Shown piece after piece: positions 1 through 8,178 of a DNA stretch of 64,000 nt (position 1 is its first letter; the number at the start of each line of letters is the position of its first letter). The DNA is from Candidatus Saccharibacteria bacterium UBA5148 (GTDB lineage Bacteria; Patescibacteriota; Saccharimonadia; Saccharimonadales; UBA4665). Below the pieces are notes generated by a model. That model had not been told where the DNA came from, made no database searches, and worked only from the letters and a program-made list of their open reading frames with translations. The stretch spans positions 73,259 to 137,258 of the forward strand of contig DHXU01000006.1 in assembly GCA_002413835.1 (NCBI GenBank), in the 5' to 3' direction. Position numbers and translations under genes: made by a program.

Positions 1-25
1 TCGCTATGCATCGAAAGGTACGAAA

Positions 26-916
26 GTGAGCCGTTTACCAATCCCTGGAGGCGATGATGAAGCATGGGGAACTATCCTCAACGACTTCTTGTCCCAGTCT
101 CACAACGGAGATGGTACCCTCAAACCGATTACCTACTCGGGGTCCGGTGCGGTCGGCGACGTAGCTTTCTCTGTATATAACCAAGCTAATTCCAGAGAAG
201 AATTTGCTATCAAGTGTGTCAGCACGACTGGCTATCGGATATTAGGTACCGGGTTTCAGACGGTACCAGCCTTCGATTCCTTTGGCTTCGGGGTCTATAC
301 CAGCATCAATGTGGCTCAGATTTTGAGTGCCAAAGGTGTTTTCCTGGGCGCAAATTATACTGGGGCGGCGGCTAATGCCGGAGAAATTAAGACGGCCGCA
401 GCCACAAACTTGACCCTTTCCCCGGCGGGTAGTACGGCGGTAACTATCGATACGGCCGGCAAAGTCGGCATTGGCAATACACCAGTGGTGGCACTCGATG
501 TCACCGGGGAAATACGCGCCTCGACTGCCGGTACGAACGCAACCAGTGTGGTAACTACTGCTGGCACCCAAACTCTTACCAATAAACGTCGCCAACCACG
601 CGTCTTTTCGGCTGCTTCCGCGGCGACCTTGACCCCAGAGTGCAACACGTATGACCTGTTTACACTTACGGCCCAAGCCGCCGCTTTGACAATTGCCAAT
701 CACTCCACCAGCACGCCAGCCGATGGAGAACAGATGAGGATCAGAGTGCTTGACAATGGTTCGGCGCAAACACTCACATTTGGTACCAACTATGTTGCAA
801 AAGGTGGTAACGCCCTGCCAACAGCTTCCGTCGCCGGCAAAAACATGGAGATGGGGTTTGAGTGGAACGCCAACTTGGGCAAATGGAATCTGCTGGCTCT
901 GGCACGGGAGGCCTAG
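26..916 (+). CDS. Phage tail/virion-like structural protein
   Basis: A GTG start at 26 has a good Shine-Dalgarno (AAAGG, 14-18) 7 nt upstream, but the reading frame is open to the left edge of the window, so a longer upstream form cannot be excluded. The 296-residue product opens with RLPIPGGDDEAWGTILNDFL, a motif common at the N-terminus of CPR and phage-associated surface proteins. Its last ~100 residues (from about 190) form a domain of the kind found at the C-terminus of phage virion proteins: TPECNTYD, then RIRVLDNGSAQTLTFG, ending with a W-x-x-LALA stretch. No signal peptide is visible. The next gene starts on the base after its stop, so the two are co-transcribed. I infer a role in a virion or a surface fibre. 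Confidence 0.6.
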   Translation: MSRLPIPGGDDEAWGTILNDFLSQSHNGDGTLKPITYSGSGAVGDVAFSVYNQANSREEFAIKCVSTTGYRILGTGFQTVPAFDSFGFGVYTSINVAQILSAKGVFLGANYTGAAANAGEIKTAAATNLTLSPAGSTAVTIDTAGKVGIGNTPVVALDVTGEIRASTAGTNATSVVTTAGTQTLTNKRRQPRVFSAASAATLTPECNTYDLFTLTAQAAALTIANHSTSTPADGEQMRIRVLDNGSAQTLTFGTNYVAKGGNALPTASVAGKNMEMGFEWNANLGKWNLLALAREA

Positions 917-2983
917 ATGGCGAAGTATTGGGTTGGCGGCACCGGCAATACAAACGACCCGACAAACCATTGGGCCACCAGTTCTGGCGGAGCGCCCGGC
1001 GCTGGCAATGCGCCGACCGGGGCTGACGACATATTTTTTGACGTCAACTCCGGAACGGGTACGATTACTATTAATGCGGCACTGACAGGCCGCTCATTGC
1101 AAACCAGTGGCTCTACGGTTACGACCTGTGTCCATAGTGCCGCGATTACGGTAACTTTGGGTGATGCGACTGCCGGTGCAAGTAATAAGGCGCTCGACCT
1201 GTCAGGATTCAGTACCTATACGCTTGGAAATGCCGCGACTTCGGCTTATTCTTTTGTTTCTAGCTCAAGTACGCAGCAGACCGTAACAACCAACGCCAAG
1301 GTTCTAGGGAACGTCACGTTTGTTTCTCCATCCGGTGGGACGTGGCTACTTGCAGATGACCTCACACTGACGGGTGGTACGCTGACCGTAACGAGAGCGG
1401 TATTTAATACCAACAGTAAAGCGGTAACCGCTGTAACCTTCCTTTCCAGTACTGCCAGTACACGTACGCTGACCTTCGGGGCATCACAGATGACATTCAC
1501 GACCAGCTGGTCAGCCGGCACAATCACTGGTCTGACCGTTACGGCAAATACTGCCACAACAACAATAACCGGAGTAGCATCCATATTTGCCTCTGGGCTC
1601 GTCGACTGGAACGGGCTCAGCGTAGTGATGAACGGGTCTGGCATAGCCACGATAACGGCGTCCGGAGCTTTTACGCTCGCGAATTTTACGAGAACGGCTA
1701 CGGCGGTCAAGACCGACTCATTACAAATAACCACCGGGCCGTTTACCGTAACCAGTAATCTGACCCTGACTGGCCAGTCAGTTACGAACCGACTACTAGT
1801 GCGGACCAACCTTGATAATGGTGTGCCGCGCACGATTACGGCCGGAAGTGTGACTATTACCAACGTCGATTTCATGGATATTACTGGTGCTGGAGCTGCC
1901 GCACCCTGGACGGGCACATCGCTCGGTAATGCACTCGGTAATTCGGGTATTACCTTTGACACACCAGTAACCCAGACCTGGTCGGGTACCTCGGGTGGCA
2001 ACTGGAGCACTAACGCTTGGACGACCAGAGTGCCATTGCCGCAGGATAATGTCGTGATTGCCTCGGCTTTCATTTCGGCACAAACCATACTAACTGACAT
2101 GCCCCGACTTGGCGCTACTATTGACTGGACTGGTACGACGTGGTCTGGTACAGCAGTCAGGATGAGTGGCGCTACCAGCACGACATCTGCGTGGTATGGC
2201 AGTCTGATATTCGTATCGGGTATGGGAACGAATAGTTTATCTGGCAACGCCTGGCAAGCCAAGGGTCGGGGTACGTATAATATTGATATCAAGGGTGTTA
2301 GTGTCACCACAGGGCTGACAGTCATTGCACCGGGGGGCACCTACAATTTGCAGAGCAGCTACTCCCAGACCAACAGTGCTGGCGTCTTGGCCGGTACATA
2401 CAATACAAATAACTTTAACATTAGCGTGAGTAGCGTTTGGGCGGTAGCTGCGGGCGCAACCTGTAACTTCGGCACCAGCACCATCACTTTCGCGTCAACG
2501 ACCCTCGCTAACGTTTTTACCGTAACCGGAACCGTTAACGCCGCTTCGGCAACTTTTGTGCTGAACTCTAGCACGATTAACCGTATTATAGTCGGTGGTA
2601 ATCAAACCTACGGGACGCTCACCTACACGGCAGCCGGCTCAACTGGGTCGTTGACAATTACCGGCAACAACACCTTTGGTACGATTAACTTTTCTGATGC
2701 TACCAACGCCCGGCTATTACAGTTCACATCGGGCACCACCAATACTATCGGCACCCGCAATATTGTGGGCACGACCGGCAAACTCATGACAGTCAGCGCA
2801 GTCACGCCCGGGTTGCCAGCTACTTTGCTTAGCGCGGCGGCATGGCTGATGGGTTCTCACTCAGTTAATGTTTCTGGCAACACCGGACTGACATTTGCGG
2901 CCGGTGCCGAGATGGATTACTTGAGCGTCCAGGATATTAACGGCTCGCCACTCCCGACCAGCAGCTTCCTGGCCTTTTTCTAA
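917..2983 (+). CDS. Large beta-rich phage/surface protein
   Basis: The 688-residue protein starts with an ATG directly abutting the previous stop and has a strong Shine-Dalgarno (GGGAGG, 906-911). The N-terminus MAKYWVGGTGN...NHWATSSGG...ADDIFF is a motif I recognise from uncharacterised phage virion proteins. It recurs in weaker form near residue 355 (TWSGTSGGNWSTNAWTT followed by DNVVI), so the protein contains two copies of the unit. The rest is Thr/Ser/Gly/Asn-rich with short alternating beta patterns, consistent with a beta-helix or stacked-strand fibre. There is no signal peptide and no membrane segment, unlike the other surface proteins in this window. That favours a virion component over a secreted host protein. 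The exact function is unknown. Confidence 0.6.
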   Translation: MAKYWVGGTGNTNDPTNHWATSSGGAPGAGNAPTGADDIFFDVNSGTGTITINAALTGRSLQTSGSTVTTCVHSAAITVTLGDATAGASNKALDLSGFSTYTLGNAATSAYSFVSSSSTQQTVTTNAKVLGNVTFVSPSGGTWLLADDLTLTGGTLTVTRAVFNTNSKAVTAVTFLSSTASTRTLTFGASQMTFTTSWSAGTITGLTVTANTATTTITGVASIFASGLVDWNGLSVVMNGSGIATITASGAFTLANFTRTATAVKTDSLQITTGPFTVTSNLTLTGQSVTNRLLVRTNLDNGVPRTITAGSVTITNVDFMDITGAGAAAPWTGTSLGNALGNSGITFDTPVTQTWSGTSGGNWSTNAWTTRVPLPQDNVVIASAFISAQTILTDMPRLGATIDWTGTTWSGTAVRMSGATSTTSAWYGSLIFVSGMGTNSLSGNAWQAKGRGTYNIDIKGVSVTTGLTVIAPGGTYNLQSSYSQTNSAGVLAGTYNTNNFNISVSSVWAVAAGATCNFGTSTITFASTTLANVFTVTGTVNAASATFVLNSSTINRIIVGGNQTYGTLTYTAAGSTGSLTITGNNTFGTINFSDATNARLLQFTSGTTNTIGTRNIVGTTGKLMTVSAVTPGLPATLLSAAAWLMGSHSVNVSGNTGLTFAAGAEMDYLSVQDINGSPLPTSSFLAFF

Positions 2984-2988
2984 CGTAT

Positions 2989-3630
2989 TTATAGGTCGAA
3001 CGCGGCTATCTTTCGGATGCAGGTTCCATTGCTGCCCATTTCAAATAGGCCAATCTTTGTAAATTTCCCCACGAATACAGCAGGTAGGGGAAGCGGGGAT
3101 GTATCAGGCTCGGTTTCGAGCGGGAACCTTGTGAGCGTAATGTGCGGTCGAAATGACTCACCGGCTGACGGATAGCCGTACTTCTGGAGATTTTCCAGCT
3201 TTGCGCCTGTCGCTTCGGCCATTTTTGCCTTATCGCTGTCTCGCATGCCAGCTCGAAGCGGATTTATCGCATCCAGCACAGCTTGCTGCAGATGATCTAC
3301 ATCTGGATTACGGGAAAGAGCGATGTCGAAGTAGCCCTTTCCACCACCACTATCTTGGTAATAGTAGCCAGCCTGTGTCAGTTCTTGCGCACTATATGCT
3401 TCGGCTAATTTTTTCAGTACATCAGTACACTTTGCCAGGTTAGCGATACCCATTTGAAACTGGTAGAGCGAGGCATGAGCGTAAAAATGCTCGTTGTCTA
3501 AGGTGAACAACGCGCCCTGGCCGGCAAGCAATTGGCTACATTGGAGGGCGGTTGCCGACAGTGCGTCGTCGGGAAGTAGAACGATGTCGCAAGGGATTGT
3601 CGGATCGGCGTTTGTGGTCATGTGTTTCAT
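2989..3630 (-). CDS. 2H phosphoesterase superfamily protein (2'-5' RNA ligase-like)
   Basis: The 213-residue cytosolic protein has the two short His motifs that define the 2H family: HAS at residues 52-54 (FYAHASLYQ) and HIT at 163-165 (RPHITLTRF), about 110 residues apart. Members cleave or form 2'-5' or cyclic phosphodiester bonds in RNA or nucleotides, with the two His-x-Thr/Ser pairs lining the active site. The first motif has Ser in place of Thr, which is tolerated in the family. The gene converges on the phage-like gene, with 5 nt between the stops, and stands alone on the reverse strand. The substrate cannot be predicted from the sequence. Confidence 0.7.
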   Translation of the reverse strand: MKHMTTNADPTIPCDIVLLPDDALSATALQCSQLLAGQGALFTLDNEHFYAHASLYQFQMGIANLAKCTDVLKKLAEAYSAQELTQAGYYYQDSGGGKGYFDIALSRNPDVDHLQQAVLDAINPLRAGMRDSDKAKMAEATGAKLENLQKYGYPSAGESFRPHITLTRFPLETEPDTSPLPLPAVFVGKFTKIGLFEMGSNGTCIRKIAAFDL

Positions 3631-3837
3631 AATAGCTAAAACTTGTATAAAAAGACACCAACTATCTCGATGCTAAACTTGTTGCCCGTTCGTTTGCTTA
3701 CTAATTCTTCTGGGCTAAAGCTTCTTCTAACCAGCTATTGTTATGTTCGTATGCCATCAGAGAGTTGCTGAACAGGCGGCGTAGCTTCCTGCAATTATTT
3801 ATTTGTATAATCAGTAGAGATATCATGCTAATCTTGG

Positions 3838-3843
3838 TAAGAT
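3838..3843 (+). promoter_or_regulatory. Extended -10 box of the FAD oxidase gene
   Basis: TGG directly followed by TAAGAT forms an extended -10 element, and the ATG lies 6 nt downstream of the box. No Shine-Dalgarno separates them, so the transcript would start at or very near the initiation codon. No clear -35 is seen. Confidence 0.4.
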
Positions 3844-3849
3844 ATTAGG

Positions 3850-5250
3850 ATGAAAAATGATCATATAACACTGGTGAGAAGTATAGCTTCCCAGGTTAAA
3901 GATTATTTTGAGAACAAAAAACCGTTTCATATATTTCATGGCAGTACCAATTCAACGCGTATCCTGGCCTTCAAACGCAGCGAGATGATTGACGTCAGTG
4001 CGCTGAACAAAGTCCTGGCGATTGATGAAAAATCTCTGGTTGCAACTGTCGAGCCGAATGTACCGATGGATGCCTTGGTCGAGGCGACGCTGACAAAAGG
4101 CCTGATCCCGAAAGTTGTCATGGAATTTCCAGGCATCACGGTTGGCGGCGGTATCCAGGGCGGAGCCGGAGAGAGTAGTTCGTTCCGCTATGGCTGCTTC
4201 AATCAGGTATGCACGCGCTACGAGATGATACTGGCAGACGGCAAGGTTGTCGAAGCCACCGCCAAAGACAAGGCTGACTTGTTCTACGGTACGGCTGGTT
4301 CGTTCGGTACGCTCGGCATTATCACTGTAGCCGATGTGCAGCTGATGCCCGCCAAAAAATACGTACACCTGACGTATCTGCCGGTTATGAGTTTTCAGGA
4401 AGCGGTCAAAGTTCTGAAGCGGACAGCTAAGCAGGATTATGATTATATTGACGGCATCATGTTCGGTGCTGACCACGGAGTTATCATTGTGGGGAATCTG
4501 AGTGATACGGTTGTCGGCAAGGTCCGGAGATTTACGCGGGCCAGAGACCCCTGGTATTATCTGCACGCTGAAAGCATCGATAGCCGGGCAGAGCAGGTGA
4601 CCGAGACTGTGCTGCTGGTCGATTATCTGTTCCGCTACGACCGCGGCGGATTCTGGGTCGGCCGCTATGCCTTTGAAATCTTCAAAGTGCCGTTTACGAA
4701 GCTGACGCGTGCCCTGCTCGATACGTTCATGCATACCCGCACCCTCTACCAGGCACTGCAGGAAAGCGGCGCATCGCAGCAGCATGTCGTGCAGGATCTG
4801 GCATTGCCGCTGGATAAAGCTGTGTCATTTATGGAGTTTATCGATGCAAATCTGCAGGTTTATCCGCTGTGGCTCTGTCCGCTGAAAACAGATAATAGAT
4901 CGCCGCTGCAGTCGAATAATATCAATACGCCGTTGGTGATAAATGTCGGCGTGTGGGGTAATCAGATTGCCTCCCGCGAGGCTTTTCTGAAAGCAAACCG
5001 GCTGATTGAGACCAAACTGACTGAACTCGGCGGCAAGAAATGGTTTTACGCACATTCCTACTACACACGGAACGAATTTTGGAATTCTTATGACAAACAG
5101 TGGTACGACAATCTACGTAAGAAGTACAACGCCACGTCGCTACCGGATGTCTACGACAAGATCTCCGTCAAGAAAGAATATGAGATCAATCTGAAGCGGG
5201 GGGCAACCCGGGCCATGTGGGGCCGTGCCAAGATACGCATTATAGACTAA
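3850..5250 (+). CDS. FAD-linked oxidoreductase, DHCR24/FAD_binding_4-like
   Basis: The 466-residue protein has the PCMH-type FAD fold: an N-terminal half with a VATVEPNVPMDALVE strand-helix at about 60-75 and a glycine-rich flavin loop (ITVGGGIQGGAGESSS) at about 95-111, followed by YGTAGSFGTLGIIT near 150. The C-terminal half resembles the substrate-binding part of delta-24-sterol reductase-like and related enzymes. It has no signal peptide. The family oxidises or reduces small organic substrates using non-covalent or covalent FAD; no His covalent-link site stands out here. The gene is monocistronic and faces a convergent phosphoesterase gene. Membership in the fold is clear; the substrate is not. 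Confidence 0.75.
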   Translation: MKNDHITLVRSIASQVKDYFENKKPFHIFHGSTNSTRILAFKRSEMIDVSALNKVLAIDEKSLVATVEPNVPMDALVEATLTKGLIPKVVMEFPGITVGGGIQGGAGESSSFRYGCFNQVCTRYEMILADGKVVEATAKDKADLFYGTAGSFGTLGIITVADVQLMPAKKYVHLTYLPVMSFQEAVKVLKRTAKQDYDYIDGIMFGADHGVIIVGNLSDTVVGKVRRFTRARDPWYYLHAESIDSRAEQVTETVLLVDYLFRYDRGGFWVGRYAFEIFKVPFTKLTRALLDTFMHTRTLYQALQESGASQQHVVQDLALPLDKAVSFMEFIDANLQVYPLWLCPLKTDNRSPLQSNNINTPLVINVGVWGNQIASREAFLKANRLIETKLTELGGKKWFYAHSYYTRNEFWNSYDKQWYDNLRKKYNATSLPDVYDKISVKKEYEINLKRGATRAMWGRAKIRIID

Positions 5251-5271
5251 TTATTAGTGTCCGGCCACTGG

Positions 5272-6492
5272 CTACGGCGCGACTGTCAGCATGTCGCTGA
5301 AGTCGGTCGCAGTGCCGGCACTGCCGATCCACGGTGACGTCACACCGAAGATTTCCTGCATCGTGCGGACGTAGGAACCCCAGCCTTGATAGGCAACCGG
5401 GCTGGCGTACATGTTTTTGGCGTACGGCGACACAACCATCATGCCGCTCGGTGCATTGGCGCCTTCGTCAGCCTCATCGAACATAATGAACAGGGCGCTG
5501 TCACCGTTCTTGTAGGCCGGCGAGTTCACGATAGTCGGGACGATCTGCGACAGGTAGAAGTCCGACTGGCAGGCGCCGCAGCCCTGGCCATTGTTCGGAT
5601 AGGCCGGATTGGGTGGCATGGCGAGTGATGCATCGCCGCCGCCAGCTGGGTCGGTCGACAAATGTTCGCCCTGGTCCCAATCGTTGGGTACGATGAAGTT
5701 ATAACGTGACGGCGTACCAGCACTGCTAGCTGTCGTATTGGCACAGGGCGCCTTCCACTGGGCAGATTGGGTGGATTGGGCGGTGTAGCCCAGGGCGGCG
5801 CAGACTTCCTGGAACGGCCTGATGTGCGCCAGGCAGGTAGAGGTGACCTGGACATCAGTGAAGTAGGCAAATGGGTTGTGGTCCAGCGAATATGGCTTGC
5901 GGGCATTACTGCCGCCGTCGTTCATGAAGCATGACGATCCTTGGCCTGGCAGGTTCTCACCGAAATAGCGCCAGCTCAGCCCGGCCGCGCTGAGTGATTT
6001 TGTCAGATGAGGCGCATTGATAGGATAGTTATCTGGCATGGCGTCACCGTTGCCGGACAAACCTTCAGGGTTAGCGGCTTCCATGGATATGTAATTTGGT
6101 AGGCTCGGATGCAGGCCAGTGTTGAAATTCGTCGCCCAGGCGATATTGCCGGCCGAACCCTTCAGCAGTTGCTTGTTGAGGTATGGCCATTCAGGGCTGC
6201 CGTTGCCAACTCCAGACCAGTTGCGGTTCTCGACATTGACAACAAAGACGGTCTTAATCTTACCGGCGTTGGACACCGGCTGTTTGAACTGTACGAAGCT
6301 GCCGCCCGAAGCTGCACTGTCCAAGCCGGTGCTGGCCGGGCTGCTCACGAGTCCCGTTTCGGGTTCGCCGTCCAAAAATACACTGGCAGCATGACTATGG
6401 GACAGCAGATATACTCCGATTACGGCAAACAGTAGCACGATCAGTGCAATAACTTGTCTACTACGTATGTGTATAGGAAGGCGTGTGTGCAT
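5272..6492 (-). CDS. Exported phosphoesterase family protein (acid phosphatase/phospholipase C-like)
   Basis: The 406-residue protein has an uncleaved-anchor-like or signal segment at about 13-36 (VIALIVLLFAVIGVYLL). A short module EPETGLVSSPASTG...ASGGSFVQF at about 43-69 is nearly the same as in the neighbouring glycoside hydrolase. The phosphoesterase domain (PF04185 type) follows: VVNVENRNWSG at about 84-94 matches the family's metal-binding V-x-x-x-EN-x motif, HPSLPNYIS lies near 128-136, and FIMFDEADEG is near the C-terminus. Such enzymes hydrolyse phosphate mono- or diesters outside the cell. It lies 8 nt downstream of the glycoside hydrolase gene, so the two form an operon. Phosphate or nucleotide scavenging is a reasonable inference. 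Confidence 0.7.
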   Translation of the reverse strand: MHTRLPIHIRSRQVIALIVLLFAVIGVYLLSHSHAASVFLDGEPETGLVSSPASTGLDSAASGGSFVQFKQPVSNAGKIKTVFVVNVENRNWSGVGNGSPEWPYLNKQLLKGSAGNIAWATNFNTGLHPSLPNYISMEAANPEGLSGNGDAMPDNYPINAPHLTKSLSAAGLSWRYFGENLPGQGSSCFMNDGGSNARKPYSLDHNPFAYFTDVQVTSTCLAHIRPFQEVCAALGYTAQSTQSAQWKAPCANTTASSAGTPSRYNFIVPNDWDQGEHLSTDPAGGGDASLAMPPNPAYPNNGQGCGACQSDFYLSQIVPTIVNSPAYKNGDSALFIMFDEADEGANAPSGMMVVSPYAKNMYASPVAYQGWGSYVRTMQEIFGVTSPWIGSAGTATDFSDMLTVAP

Positions 6493-6500
6493 GGTAGTCC

Positions 6501-7982
6501 TTAATTAAGTACGAATGTAGTGACGGAATAGGCGGGGAAATCGTAACTGAAGCTCGCACCAGTTGTGATGGTGGCAATCTTGGATGGCACGGCGTAAGCA
6601 TTCATCGATTGGTCTTTGCGCCAGACATCGGCGGCTACACCGGCTGCACCGCTCAGGTTTATGGTTGCGCTGGCGCTGGACGTGTTCTTATTGATGACAA
6701 TGACGTTCTGGGAACTAGCGGAGGCGAATATCTCGACACCAGTTACGCCGCTGCTGGCCTGGACCATCTGGCTGCCGAAGTGCCGGAATAAGCCTTCGCC
6801 GGTCCACATGCCGTAGCCGTGATAGGCTGGCATCGTCTGACGGTTAGACTCGTCAATAAAGCCGAGGTCGTTGTTTTTGGTGGCGTACGGCATGGCTAAC
6901 GCGCCGCCCTTCAGGATATGTCCGAGTGCTGATGCGACCCAGACTGTATTGAATTGGGTGCGAAAGCGCGGATCGATGTGGTCCCAGTCGAGCTGCCATT
7001 CGCCGATCTCCATACTGATGTTACGATTGGGCTGCTTCTGCTTGAGAAAGGCTTTCAGGGTTGCCAGGTTATCTTCGTATTCTTTGGTCATGCCGGTCAG
7101 ATCGCTGTCAATCTTGCTGACACTGCCGCCCTGGCCGTATTTATGAAAGTCGATGAAGTCGACCCGGGAACCGGACAGGTCCATGAATGTCGGTAGGAAG
7201 TCCGTCCAGTTGGCAGTCTGCTGGCAGCAATTGAACCAGGCATTGGCCGGCCCGCCGACCAGGATGGTCGGGTCAACAGCCTTCATGGCATCGTAGGCGG
7301 CATTGAAAATCGGAGCGTACTGGGCGCCGTTCAGGGTAGGAGATTCGACCTCTGGTTCATTATGGACAATCCAGCGCTTGATGCCCCAGCCGAGGTCTTT
7401 GTTGTAGTGTTTGACGAGATTAGCAGCATCAGTAGAGTCGCGGGGTGTAATAATAATCGGCTCAGCGCCCATTGCCCGGATGGCGGCAACATATTGGTCA
7501 CCGCTCGGCGTCAGATCACAGCCGGATCCACTGCAGATGATTTTGCTGGTCGGGTCGTGAGAAACGGTGTATTTGAGGGCCATCCGCACCATGCCGGTAC
7601 CCATTTTTTTGAAAAGCAGCTGTTCGACTGTGTCGTCGGCCAGCACCGGGCCGCCGCCCGGATACCCGGATTCGTCCAGTCCGTACGCATTGGCCGGAAT
7701 GTCTACGATGGGCTTGGTAAAGTCGACACTCAGTGTACCGCTCGCAGCTGCGGCACCAAACCTGACGTACGATCCCTGCGATGCACCGGTATCACTACCA
7801 GTGCTGGCAGGACTACTGATTGCGCCGTTTTCAGGCTCGGCACTCTGAAATATGCTAGCAGCATGGCTACCGGTCAGGACGATGGTACCAACAACTACCA
7901 GCATACCGACACCAGCGAGTGGCACGGCTCGCTTGGTGCAGAAGGATTGAATGTGTGATAGCCAGGAAGCTGTTTTTGACAT
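6501..7982 (-). CDS. Exported glycoside hydrolase, clan GH-A-like
   Basis: The 493-residue protein has a signal or anchor segment at about 20-42, then the EPENGAISSPASTG...ASQGSYVRF module (49-75) shared with the downstream phosphoesterase. A TIM-barrel-like domain follows. WIVHNEPEVES places the acid/base Glu at about 209 in the N-E-P motif typical of clan GH-A, and ISMEIGEW near 322-329 holds the probable nucleophile (Glu325). A C-terminal beta domain follows from about 400. It is the first gene of a two-gene reverse-strand operon. The family (GH39, GH79 or another) and the substrate cannot be assigned by eye. Cell-wall or host polysaccharide hydrolysis is an inference. Confidence 0.7.
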   Translation of the reverse strand: MSKTASWLSHIQSFCTKRAVPLAGVGMLVVVGTIVLTGSHAASIFQSAEPENGAISSPASTGSDTGASQGSYVRFGAAAASGTLSVDFTKPIVDIPANAYGLDESGYPGGGPVLADDTVEQLLFKKMGTGMVRMALKYTVSHDPTSKIICSGSGCDLTPSGDQYVAAIRAMGAEPIIITPRDSTDAANLVKHYNKDLGWGIKRWIVHNEPEVESPTLNGAQYAPIFNAAYDAMKAVDPTILVGGPANAWFNCCQQTANWTDFLPTFMDLSGSRVDFIDFHKYGQGGSVSKIDSDLTGMTKEYEDNLATLKAFLKQKQPNRNISMEIGEWQLDWDHIDPRFRTQFNTVWVASALGHILKGGALAMPYATKNNDLGFIDESNRQTMPAYHGYGMWTGEGLFRHFGSQMVQASSGVTGVEIFASASSQNVIVINKNTSSASATINLSGAAGVAADVWRKDQSMNAYAVPSKIATITTGASFSYDFPAYSVTTFVLN

Positions 7983-8006
7983 ATATCGTTAGGTTTATGG
8001 TATAAG
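7976..8006 (+). promoter_or_regulatory. Candidate promoter of the FG-GAP propeller gene
   Basis: TTGACA (7976-7981) and TATAAG (8001-8006) are separated by 19 nt, with TGG just before the -10 box. The TTATGGTA octamer (7995-8002) also occurs at three other surface-operon promoters. The transcript would carry a leader of about 165 nt. The -35 overlaps the start codon of the divergent hydrolase gene, so the two genes could compete. Confidence 0.4.
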
Positions 8007-8178
8007 CTGCATAAAGTATAACCGGTATGCTCCTGATTATCAAAGATTAATTAGTTATCACTGCAGCAAAAATATAGGGCTTGTATATAGCATAAGTGTT
8101 ATAATTTTATGAGCATAAGAGGTTATGGAACAGGACAGCGTTGCCACGGCTATCACAGGATATAAACAGTAGTTTATA

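Noticed and set aside
1246..2340. Long reverse-strand open frame (364 codons) inside the phage-like gene
   Set aside because: It mirrors the Thr/Gly-rich forward gene; the product is Val/Pro-rich without a ribosome site or family resemblance.
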